NCBI GenBank assembly: GCA_963762435.1
Contig: CAVXLN010000010.1
Location: 496,001-560,000, forward strand
Source of the DNA: JAXDMU01 sp963762435
Lineage (GTDB): Bacteria > Pseudomonadota > Alphaproteobacteria > ATCC43930 > CGMCC-115725
Length of the DNA: 64,000 nucleotides
Reading direction: 5' to 3'
Under the pieces are notes generated by a model that was not told the DNA's origin, made no database searches, and was given only the letters and a program-made list of their open reading frames with translations. The position numbers were made by a program, and so were the translations under genes. Shown one piece after another: positions 9,113 through 16,056 of the stretch (the first letter of the stretch is position 1; each line of letters begins with the position of its first letter).

Positions 9113-9775
9113 GAGCGGTTCATATTTTGAGTGGATCGAGAGGGATTCCCGTTCGGCCGGATTTGTGATCAAGATGCTGGCTGGAGCGGAGGCCAGCATC
9201 TGATGACTCGTCCTTTATCCAATGATCTTCGGGAGCGTGTTGTGGCGGCGGTTGGTGCCGGCGAGAGCTGTCGGTCGGTTGCGGCTCGCTTTGGCGTCGG
9301 GGTTTCCTCGGTTGTTAAGTGGTCTCAACGCTATCGGGCAACGGGTTCGGTCGCCCCTGGCAAGGTCGGCGGTCATCGCAAGCGTTTGCTGGAGCCGCAC
9401 CGGGACTTCATCGTGGAGCGGCTGTGTGAGGCACCGCAGCTGACGCTGCACGGGCTGAGGGATGAGCTGGCGGCAGCACGTGGGGTGCGGGTGTCGCACA
9501 ACGCGGTATGGATGTTCCTGCGACGCGAGGGGCTTCGGTCCAAAAAACGCTGTTCGCTCTCGAGCAGGCCCGCGCCAACGTCGCCCGCAGGCGCTCATGA
9601 CAAGGCGGGCTCGATCCGCGTCGGCTGGTCTTTATCGACGAGGCATGGATCAAGACCAACACGGCTCCGCTGCGAGGCTGGGGGCCGAAGGGCAAACGCC
9701 TGCGCGGTTTCGCACCGCACGGCCACTGGCGCACGCTGACAATCGTGACGTGCGGCGACCACGGATTTCTAAAGA
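9113..9775 (+). mobile_element. IS630-family insertion sequence, truncated
   Basis: A TA dinucleotide, the usual IS630 target, at 9111-9112 precedes GAGCGGTTCATATTTTGAG, which looks like the left terminal repeat. The transposase remnant follows. Similarity to the family stops near 9740-9775, no matching right end is visible, and the C-terminal half of the transposase is absent. The right boundary given is approximate. Confidence 0.65.
9203..9775 (+). pseudogene. IS630 transposase pseudogene
   Basis: ATG at 9203 opens with MTRPLSNDLRERVVAAV and an intact N-terminal helix-turn-helix region (SCRSVAARFGVGVSSVVKW), ending near RREGLRSKK. A six-A run at 9542-9547 then shifts the frame: reading one base offset restores the family sequence TLFALEQARANVARRR. 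A stop (TGA) follows near 9597, then RRLVFIDEAWIKTNTAPLRGW with the first catalytic Asp. The rest of the DDE domain is missing. Frameshift, stop and truncation together make it inactive. Some IS630 elements recode at A-runs, but the stop and truncation argue against that here. Confidence 0.8.
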
Positions 9776-10263
9776 GTGGGCCATGACGCTCAGCGGCTTG
9801 ATCGTCAGGGCCGGTGTCATCCGTATTCGTGAACTGAATCAATGCATAAGCACCAGATAGAACGATAAGACGCCAACTCCAGACATTAAGAGAAGGTCAG
9901 AGTGGGAAGGTCGTTTTTGCCTCCGGGGCCTCATGCGCCTTGCCGCAAGACCTTGAGTTGGAGGGCAATCTTCGAGATCGCGTCAGATCGTCTGGAGCCC
10001 GCAAGTCACCGAAAAGTAACGATCATCCATAGAGGCTCGTTTGTATCCGAGCGTCAGAGCGTCGGATCGCATAGGGGCCGCGGCTAGATCGGCTTCAGTT
10101 CGATCACAACGTACCGCGTTGGCCCTGGTCGGACCCGGCAATCGCCTCGCGAGAGCACGTGCCCATGGTGATTGGATGATGATCTTGGCGAGGAGCCGAA
10201 CGTCTCCTTAAGACTGCGGGGCGTTCACAATCGTGTCCGATGAACACTGTTTTGATTCAAGGC
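9776..10263. other. Non-coding stretch between IS remnant and integrase gene
   Basis: About 490 nt without a supportable gene. A 61-codon frame at 9902-10087 (+) has no motif. No tRNA-like fragment or obvious attachment-site duplicate could be recognised by eye. Probably leftover DNA of a decayed island. Confidence 0.35.
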
Positions 10264-11637
10264 TCAAGCGCCGGGCGCCTCGTGCGCGTCTTCAAACATC
10301 GCTTGCTCGATCTCGGTCGTCGTAATCGCGTCGCCATCGAGCTCGCCGGTGAGCATTCGGGTCAGGAACGTCTCCCATTTCGCAACGGCCTCGCGACGTT
10401 CTGGGAGATAGTCGTACCGGTCATAGTGCTTGCTTGACACGTCTCGCATTGCGTGGTTCGGGAGCCGATCACGCATGTCCTTGTCGATCCCGGCCCGCCC
10501 CGCCAATGTCTTCCATGTGCGCCTGATGTCCCGGCGCGTGAAGCGCTCTATGCCGGCCCGCTCGACGAAGAGATCGCAGAGCGGCCGAAGCGATATGTAG
10601 GCAGCAGGCTTGTCCGGATAGTCACGGTGGGGGAAGTATAGGCCGTGCTTGTTGGGGATAAGCGACTCAATGATATCGAAGGCGTGCTGGCAAATCGGAA
10701 CCGAGTGAGGCAGCTTATTTTTTGTCGTGGGCCATTCGAGCATCCGCTGGGCACGGTCCCAGAATGCAGGCCCGAGCCGGAGGATCTCGGTTGTCCGCTG
10801 ACCGGTCGCCAGCTGCAATCGAAGAACCGGAGAAAGCCTGGTCTCAGCATCGCGCGCCTCGAGCCATTTCCAGAAAAGTCGGAACTCCTTCGGCCCGAGG
10901 TGGCGATCGCCCGGCTTGGAGGCGTTCGGATCGGCCGGAATGGCGGCTACCGGATTCGATTTCAGGCCCCATGAGCCGGCCCGGCTCGTGCCAGTGTAGT
11001 CATACTTTGCCTGCATCACGTTGGTGTAAGCAGCCGAGACATAGGCACGGGTCTTGTCGGCCTGGGAGGTTGATCCACGCCGATAGATCTCAGCCAAATG
11101 CTCAGAGATCTGACCGGGATCCACGTCGCGGGCGAGCGTATCAGGACCGAGCGCGTCGACGACAGATTTGAAGAGACGCTTCATGCGCCGCTCCACATTG
11201 CTCGACTGCGTGCCGAGCAAGATGCGACTTACCTGGTCGATTGTGGGTTGCGGCTTACCGTCCTTTGCGAGGCTCTCGACATATGCCTCGAAGAGCTCCT
11301 TGACCGTACCGTTGCCCTCCTCCTTATCGCGCCGCTTCCGCGCGTGCATGGCCTCAGGCAGCTTGCCGGCAGTAATGGCGGGAGAGAAATCGGAACGGAA
11401 CACCTTTCGGGCGTCGGCCAGGCCCATGGTCGGGTAGGACCCGATCTTGTCCATCTTGCGCTTGCCGCCCCAGTAATAGACTGCATACCACTCGGCTGAT
11501 ACCTTGGTCCGCATCTGACGGACGACCAGCGCCAGGCGGCCGGCCCCTCGATCGCCATCGTCCTTTATCTCCTTCGGGCCGGCGCCTGGCACGCCGGCCG
11601 CCTTGATGGCGGATCTGATGGCAGCTTCAGTGATCAT
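10264..11637 (-). CDS. Tyrosine-type site-specific integrase
   Basis: Phage/island integrase of 457 aa. The N-terminal part has a DUF4102-like arm-binding region (YYWGGKRKMDKIGSYPTMGLADARK), followed by a core-binding helical domain and a C-terminal catalytic domain. Catalytic elements visible are Arg in ATGQRTTEILRL, Lys in TTKNKLPHSVPI, Arg in RDIRRTWKT, the NHAMRD segment, and the nucleophile Tyr in SKHYDRYDYL. The usual His of the HxxR box is Arg here (RDIR); from memory a subfamily of integrases shares this. It stands alone: no excisionase, no phage genes and no tRNA adjoin it. The reading frame is intact. Confidence 0.9.
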   Translation of the reverse strand: MITEAAIRSAIKAAGVPGAGPKEIKDDGDRGAGRLALVVRQMRTKVSAEWYAVYYWGGKRKMDKIGSYPTMGLADARKVFRSDFSPAITAGKLPEAMHARKRRDKEEGNGTVKELFEAYVESLAKDGKPQPTIDQVSRILLGTQSSNVERRMKRLFKSVVDALGPDTLARDVDPGQISEHLAEIYRRGSTSQADKTRAYVSAAYTNVMQAKYDYTGTSRAGSWGLKSNPVAAIPADPNASKPGDRHLGPKEFRLFWKWLEARDAETRLSPVLRLQLATGQRTTEILRLGPAFWDRAQRMLEWPTTKNKLPHSVPICQHAFDIIESLIPNKHGLYFPHRDYPDKPAAYISLRPLCDLFVERAGIERFTRRDIRRTWKTLAGRAGIDKDMRDRLPNHAMRDVSSKHYDRYDYLPERREAVAKWETFLTRMLTGELDGDAITTTEIEQAMFEDAHEAPGA

Positions 11638-11669
11638 TCGGCATCCCTCTTCACAGCAAATATCGTCGA

Positions 11670-11693
11670 TTTTGTCGGCGGTTTTGTCGGCGG
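11670..11693. repeat. Two tandem 12-nt direct repeats upstream of integrase
   Basis: TTTTGTCGGCGG occurs twice head to tail (11670-11681 and 11682-11693) about 35 nt upstream of the integrase start. Short tandem repeats here could be integrase arm-binding sites or promoter elements. This is inference from position only. Confidence 0.4.
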
Positions 11694-11825
11694 TTTCACC
11701 TGCGGCACAATCGCCAGAAAGCGCCTTAAGTCACCTACGTAGGGTGCGGAAAACAGCAGGGTTTCTCAGCATTTCCCGTGCATTTGCGTGATCATCAGAG
11801 ACAGAAAGGGATGTAAAGACACATC

Positions 11826-12692
11826 ATGTATAAGAACGTGGTTCCTCTCGCTTCCCTGCTCTCGATCCTGTGCTTCGCCGCCGCCGTCGCGTTAGCGACG
11901 GTTACCCGGGGCAACGCGCTCGGGATCGCCGTACCGCTCTTCCTCGTCGGGCTGCTGCTGCCGATGTCGCTGAAGATGGCCAATCAGTGGGAGCGCGCCG
12001 TGCTCTTGCGGCTCGGCAAATATCAGGGGCTGCGCGGGCCGGGGCTGTTCTTCATCATCCCCTTCATCGACACGGTGCCTTTCTATATCGACAACCGCAT
12101 CCAGACGACCGAGATCACGGCCGAGGCGGCGCTGACCAAGGACACGGTTGCGGTCAATATGGATGCGATCGTGTTCTGGCAGGTGCATGACGCCGAGAAG
12201 GCGGCGCTCGAGATCGCCAATTACCGCCAGGCGATCGAGCGGGTGGCGCAGACCTCGCTGCGCGAGATGATCGGCTCCAACGACCTGACCACGCTGCTGT
12301 CCGACCGCAAGACCGCCGATATCGAGCTGCAGCGGGTGATCGGCACCAAGACGGCCGAATGGGGCATCGATGTCACCTCGGTCGAGATCAAGGACATCGC
12401 CATCCCGGCAGGATTGCAGGATGCGATGAGCAGCCAGGCCCAGGCCGAGCGCGAGAAGCAGGCGCGCGTGACGCTGGCCTCGGCCGAGATCGCCGTCGCC
12501 CAGCAGATGGTGAGCGCCGCCGAGCTTTATGAGAGCCATCCGGCCGCCATGAAGCTGCGGCAGATGAATCTGCTCTACGAGATGAACAAGGATAGGGGCG
12601 CCACCATCCTGATCCCGACGGAGATGGCAAGCAGCCTCGGCGGCGGCATCGCGGGAGCCGTGGCGCTAAAGGATCTGGCGCCCGGTGATTAA
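11826..12692 (+). CDS. Slipin (stomatin/prohibitin SPFH family)
   Basis: Membrane-scaffold protein of 288 aa. Two adjacent hydrophobic segments (about residues 8-22 and 30-46) are followed by an SPFH/band-7 domain starting NQWERAVLLRLGKYQGLRGPG, with the typical RIQTTEITAEAALTKDTVAV stretch. An Ala/Glu-rich C-terminal helix follows (AQAEREKQARVTLASAEIA). Family members form oligomeric membrane microdomains; the partner is often an NfeD protein, but none is next door. SPFH architecture and full length make the call firm. Confidence 0.92.
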   Translation: MYKNVVPLASLLSILCFAAAVALATVTRGNALGIAVPLFLVGLLLPMSLKMANQWERAVLLRLGKYQGLRGPGLFFIIPFIDTVPFYIDNRIQTTEITAEAALTKDTVAVNMDAIVFWQVHDAEKAALEIANYRQAIERVAQTSLREMIGSNDLTTLLSDRKTADIELQRVIGTKTAEWGIDVTSVEIKDIAIPAGLQDAMSSQAQAEREKQARVTLASAEIAVAQQMVSAAELYESHPAAMKLRQMNLLYEMNKDRGATILIPTEMASSLGGGIAGAVALKDLAPGD

Positions 12693-12697
12693 GCGCG

Positions 12698-12732
12698 CGA
12701 AGGCTCTCCCCTCGATGAACGGAGAGCCTTCG
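12698..12732. terminator. Perfect 12-bp hairpin between convergent genes
   Basis: CGAAGGCTCTCC (12698-12709) and GGAGAGCCTTCG (12721-12732) are perfect inverted arms around an 11-nt loop, placed 6 nt after the slipin stop and just beyond the end of the converging small gene. There is no T-run on either side. It could be a bidirectional terminator or a 3'-end stabiliser. Confidence 0.6.
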
Positions 12733-12743
12733 GAAATTCGGAA

Positions 12744-13040
12744 TTAGGCGCGGGTGCCGCTCAGCGGCGCATTGCCGAACATGCCGAGCTTGACGCTGCC
12801 CGACAGGCTGTCGCCCTCGACGGTGGCGGAGAATTCGAGCGTCATCGGCATAGGCTGCTGAATGTCGGTCTTCCACGAAACCTTGTTGCCGTCGAGCTTG
12901 CCGTCCTTGATCGCGGTCGAGCCGGCGTCAACGGCCATCGTGCCGGTCAGCTCGGCGCCTTCGGCCGCAAGGGTGAGCACCGCCTTGCGGGTCCCCATCG
13001 GGGTTTCCATCGAGATGTTCCAGGAACCGGTTGCCGACAT
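12744..13040 (-). CDS. Small conserved-looking hypothetical protein (98 aa)
   Basis: The product (MSATGSWNISMETPMGTRKA...) is predicted to be all beta: alternating short strands with polar turns and no signal peptide or membrane segment. Internal pattern similarity (GSWNI...GTRKAVLTLAAEG, then ATVEGDSLSGSVKLG) suggests a small beta-barrel, lipocalin-like or avidin-like in outline. A near-perfect Shine-Dalgarno (AAGGAGG, 8 nt before ATG) suggests efficient translation. Function unknown; I infer a cytosolic ligand-binding or accessory protein at low confidence. Confidence 0.75.
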   Translation of the reverse strand: MSATGSWNISMETPMGTRKAVLTLAAEGAELTGTMAVDAGSTAIKDGKLDGNKVSWKTDIQQPMPMTLEFSATVEGDSLSGSVKLGMFGNAPLSGTRA

Positions 13041-13102
13041 TTAGTTTTCCTCCTTGGACGGTATTTTGTCCGGCCCATCAATAAGAGATCTTGACGCCAG
13101 AG

Positions 13103-13747
13103 TCACTCAAGATTGGGTTGGGCGCGGCGATCGAGCAGCGGAAAGGCTAGGAGCCCCGCGACGAAGCCGCCGATATGGGCGATCCAGGCGATGGCGCCAC
13201 CGCCGCCGGGACCGATGATGGCGCCCTGGCCGCTCACGACATTCAGCACGAGCCAGACTGCGGCCACCGCCCACATCCGCTGCGGATGCACGCGAAACCG
13301 CAGGATCGCCCCGAAGAGACCGCTGATGGCACCCGAGGCGCCCACCAGCAGATCGACCGAATGGCCCTCGACGGCAAGCTCCGTACCGGCCGCAATGACG
13401 CCGCAGCCGAGATAGAAGATGAGGTAGCGCAGCGCGCCCAGCCGCTGTTCCACGCCGGCGCCGAAGGCCAGCAGGCTCAGCATATTGATGCCGAGATGCG
13501 CCCAGCCGCCATGCAGGAATTGATATGTCAGCGGCTCGATCCAGGCCGGCCAGGTTGCATGCTCGACCGCAATGTCGCCGAGATAGCGCGCCGGCACGAA
13601 GCCGAAGGTCAGCATCAGGGCTTCGTCGAGGTCGTCGGGCAAAAGCGAGCGCAGCAGCTGCACGCCGACATTGACGAGGATCAGCGCCAACGTCACCGGC
13701 GGAATGTTGAAGATCGGCTGGCGGCGTTGCGGGGCGAGATCGGTCAT
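13103..13747 (-). CDS. Rhomboid-family intramembrane serine protease
   Basis: 214 aa with about six membrane segments. The catalytic Ser138 lies in GASGAISGLFG and the catalytic His191 in AWIAHIGGFVAG; the HGGWAHLGINML motif (about residues 79-90) provides the oxyanion-side residues. Full active-site conservation suggests a working protease that cleaves TM segments of membrane proteins. It is 62 nt upstream of the small gene at 12744 on the same strand and may be cotranscribed with it. Substrate unknown. Confidence 0.92.
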   Translation of the reverse strand: MTDLAPQRRQPIFNIPPVTLALILVNVGVQLLRSLLPDDLDEALMLTFGFVPARYLGDIAVEHATWPAWIEPLTYQFLHGGWAHLGINMLSLLAFGAGVEQRLGALRYLIFYLGCGVIAAGTELAVEGHSVDLLVGASGAISGLFGAILRFRVHPQRMWAVAAVWLVLNVVSGQGAIIGPGGGGAIAWIAHIGGFVAGLLAFPLLDRRAQPNLE

Positions 13748-13814
13748 GAGATTGACCCTGCCATCACCGATCCCCTAAGACTATCGCCATTGCATGAAAA
13801 TGAGGGAATGAGCG

Positions 13815-14345
13815 ATGGACGCGCTGGTCGTGATCGACGTGCAGCAAGGCATGTTCTTGGTGCCGGATGCCAAGCCGCATGAGGGCGAGGCCGTCGTCGC
13901 ACGCATCCGCGGCCTGCTCGACCGCGCCCGGGAGGCCGGCACGGCGGTCTTCTTCGTCCAGCATGATGGCGGGCCAGGCGACATCCTCGATTCGGCCGGT
14001 CCCGGCTTTCCGTTCCGGCCGGAGCTCACGCCGCAGCCGGACGAGCGCGTCACCGTCAAGCGGCATTGCAATGCATTCCAGGCGACCGATCTCGAAGCGG
14101 CGCTCAAGACGGCGGGTGTCGATCATCTGATCGTCTGCGGCATGCAGAGCGATTATTGCGTCGATACCGCGACCCGTGCAGCGGTCGAGCGCGGCTTCCG
14201 CGTAACGCTTGTCGGCGACGCGCACACGACCTTCGATTCAGCGGTCTTGAAGGCGCCCGACATCGTCGCCCATCACAATACGACGCTCAACGGCTCCTTC
14301 GCCGCGATCGTGCCGGCGGCCGAGATCGCGTTCAGCCCGGCTTGA
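13815..14345 (+). CDS. Isochorismatase-like cysteine hydrolase
   Basis: 176 aa, one domain. The family triad is visible: Asp8 in ALVVIDVQ, Lys82 in VTVKRHCNAF and Cys115 in GMQSDYCVDTA, with the cis-peptide region VCGMQSD just before the Cys. The fold hydrolyses amides or vinyl ethers (nicotinamidase, isochorismatase, carbamoylases); the substrate cannot be told. Tail-to-tail overlap of 14 nt with the methyltransferase gene on the other strand. Confidence 0.9.
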   Translation: MDALVVIDVQQGMFLVPDAKPHEGEAVVARIRGLLDRAREAGTAVFFVQHDGGPGDILDSAGPGFPFRPELTPQPDERVTVKRHCNAFQATDLEAALKTAGVDHLIVCGMQSDYCVDTATRAAVERGFRVTLVGDAHTTFDSAVLKAPDIVAHHNTTLNGSFAAIVPAAEIAFSPA

Positions 14346-15156
14346 CCGCCCTTAGCGTATAGCTGAATGGCAGGGAGGGTTCTCCGGGCGGCACGGTCCA
14401 GAAGCCGGTGCCGTCGGCGACCATCGTCTGCACCGCCTGGAAATGGCATCGGTCGGATTCGGTGACGCTAGTCAATGCGAGGCCGGCCTTGATGAGCGCC
14501 GTCACAACCGCGCCCATATTATGGTTCCAGACCCGCGTTTCATTGTGCTGCGTCTCGGCCGCGGGATCGGCATAAGAGCCCGAGCCGCCCTCCAGATGCC
14601 CTTCCGGCGGCGTGAAATAGTCGAAGGCGATCTTTCCGTCCGGATCAAAGATCCAGACGAGCGGATGGATCTCGACGAGATAGAGCTCGCCGCCCGGCCG
14701 CAGCAGGGCGGCCACCTGCGCCGCCCAGCGATCGGGATCGGGCAGCCAGCACAGCGCGCCGATCCCGGTATAGACGATGTCGTAGCCACGGCCGAAATCC
14801 GGCTCGGCACTGAGGAGCGTGCCCGCGTCCATCACATCGCCCAGCACGAAGCGCGCATCGATCCCGACCTCCTGTGCGAGCGCCCGCGCCGCCTCGATCG
14901 CCGGGACCGAAAAATCGAGGCCGGTCACGCTGGCGCCGCGTCGGGCCCAGCTGAGCGTGTCGAGCCCGAAATGGCATTGCAGATGGACGAGCCGCTTGCC
15001 CGCGACCGGGCCGAGATCCACGACCTCCTGCGGCCCGAGGGTGCAACGGCCGGCCTTGAAGCCGGCCACGTCGTAAAAGGCGCTTCGGACATGGAGCACG
15101 GCGCGCTCGTCCCACCAAGCGCGATTGAGGGATAGATCCTCGGGACGCATGCTCAC
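14332..15156 (-). CDS. Class I SAM-dependent methyltransferase
   Basis: 274 aa. Motif I is VHLQCHFGLDTLSWARRGASV, with the acidic end of strand 2 in GLDFS and motif IV around DIVYTGIGALCWLPD; the LRPGGELYLVEIHP stretch is the post-motif helix/strand. It resembles the group of small-molecule methyltransferases with Cys in motif I (LQCHFG). Substrate unknown. Alternative start at 15150 (MRPEDLS). Single gene convergent with the cysteine hydrolase. Confidence 0.85.
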   Translation of the reverse strand: MSMRPEDLSLNRAWWDERAVLHVRSAFYDVAGFKAGRCTLGPQEVVDLGPVAGKRLVHLQCHFGLDTLSWARRGASVTGLDFSVPAIEAARALAQEVGIDARFVLGDVMDAGTLLSAEPDFGRGYDIVYTGIGALCWLPDPDRWAAQVAALLRPGGELYLVEIHPLVWIFDPDGKIAFDYFTPPEGHLEGGSGSYADPAAETQHNETRVWNHNMGAVVTALIKAGLALTSVTESDRCHFQAVQTMVADGTGFWTVPPGEPSLPFSYTLRAVKPG

Positions 15157-15208
15157 CTCGCTATTTCAAACGAAGTCGGAATAGATCCTGTAGCGGATTT
15201 ATTCAACC

Positions 15209-15243
15209 AAAAAAGACGGCCCCCGCAGGGGCCGCCCCGTCTC
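15209..15243 (-). terminator. Rho-independent terminator of the PEP-CTERM gene
   Basis: Read on the minus strand: a GGCCCC/GGGGCC stem within a longer imperfect GC arm, followed directly by six T (15214-15209). It lies 27 nt past the stop codon at 15270. Confidence 0.8.
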
Positions 15244-15269
15244 CCAGACGTATGCGTACTAAGTTCGGA

Positions 15270-15848
15270 TCAGACCGAACGGCGACGGCGCAGAGCCGCC
15301 AAGCCGAGAAGGCCACCACCGATGATCGCCAGCGACGCCGGCTCCGGCACCGTGAAGGTCGCGTTGTAAGCGAGCGTCAAATCCTGGTTGCCGTCGGTCG
15401 TGACGAAGATCGAGTCGAGCGGATCGAACGAGAGCGCGATATCCAGCACCGAGCCGTCGGTGAAGTCGATATCGATGACGCCGTCATTGTCCCAATCGAT
15501 CGCACCGGTCGCCACGTCGGTCTTGCCGGAGATCGTAACGATCTCGGTGCCCGTGCCGGTTTCCTTGTCCGTGACCTTGTTCGGCTCGGTGAACTTGAAG
15601 GTCAGCACCAGATTGTCGTTCTGCGTGTTCGACTTGGTCGCCGTGTCGGTGGTGCTGACGACCAGGAAGTCCTGGAGCGTGATACCGTTCGGATCGGTCA
15701 AGTCGATATTGGCATCCGGCGCCGTGAAATTGGCGGCACCGCCAGAATTCTTGTCTGTGAAGGACGCAGTGCCGACATACTCATCGGCCCGGGCAACGCC
15801 CGCACTGACCGCAACCACCGCCAAAGCGATAAAGAAAGACCGAAGCAT
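15270..15848 (-). CDS. PEP-CTERM sorting-domain protein
   Basis: Exported protein of 192 aa. Signal peptide MLRSFFIALAVVAVSAGVARA, then an Asp/Thr-rich beta-type body, then a C-terminal sorting signal: VPEPAS, a hydrophobic helix (LAIIGGGLLGLAAL) and RRRRS at the very end. That tripartite tail is the substrate of exosortase (EpsH/XrtA), which cleaves at PEP; no exosortase is in the window. I chose ATG 15848 because GGGGGAG lies just upstream; an ATG at 15866 has no ribosome site. It ends at a good terminator and is likely monocistronic. Confidence 0.9.
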   Translation of the reverse strand: MLRSFFIALAVVAVSAGVARADEYVGTASFTDKNSGGAANFTAPDANIDLTDPNGITLQDFLVVSTTDTATKSNTQNDNLVLTFKFTEPNKVTDKETGTGTEIVTISGKTDVATGAIDWDNDGVIDIDFTDGSVLDIALSFDPLDSIFVTTDGNQDLTLAYNATFTVPEPASLAIIGGGLLGLAALRRRRSV

Positions 15849-16056
15849 GTGAATATTCTCCCCCATCGAAATCCCGCCTGGGCCCTTGGTTTAACGCGGC
15901 CCGCTGGTAGTTCATAGGTAGCAATCTTCGTGCCGACTCCGAGGATCTTTTCGAATCAACTGGTTAGCAATATTAACCCCTAATAGATTGTTAAAATTTC
16001 TTCCAATTTTACGCGAACCTGTCGGAACTGTTAACAGATCGGGGCATAGCGCGGGC
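15849..16056. other. AT-rich leader upstream of PEP-CTERM gene
   Basis: About 208 nt, AT-rich around 15960-16040, containing the 5' region of the leftward PEP-CTERM gene and the 3' end of the acyl-CoA synthetase gene. I see no unambiguous promoter. Confidence 0.3.

Noticed and set aside
9542..9547. Programmed frameshift in the IS630 transposase
   Set aside because: The A-run could allow recoding, but a stop codon follows soon after in the new frame and the C-terminal half is missing, so the gene is simply broken.
9776..11825. tRNA attachment site for the integrase
   Set aside because: I looked for a TpsiC-like GGTTCGAATCC arm and a CCA end on both strands near the integrase and found none.
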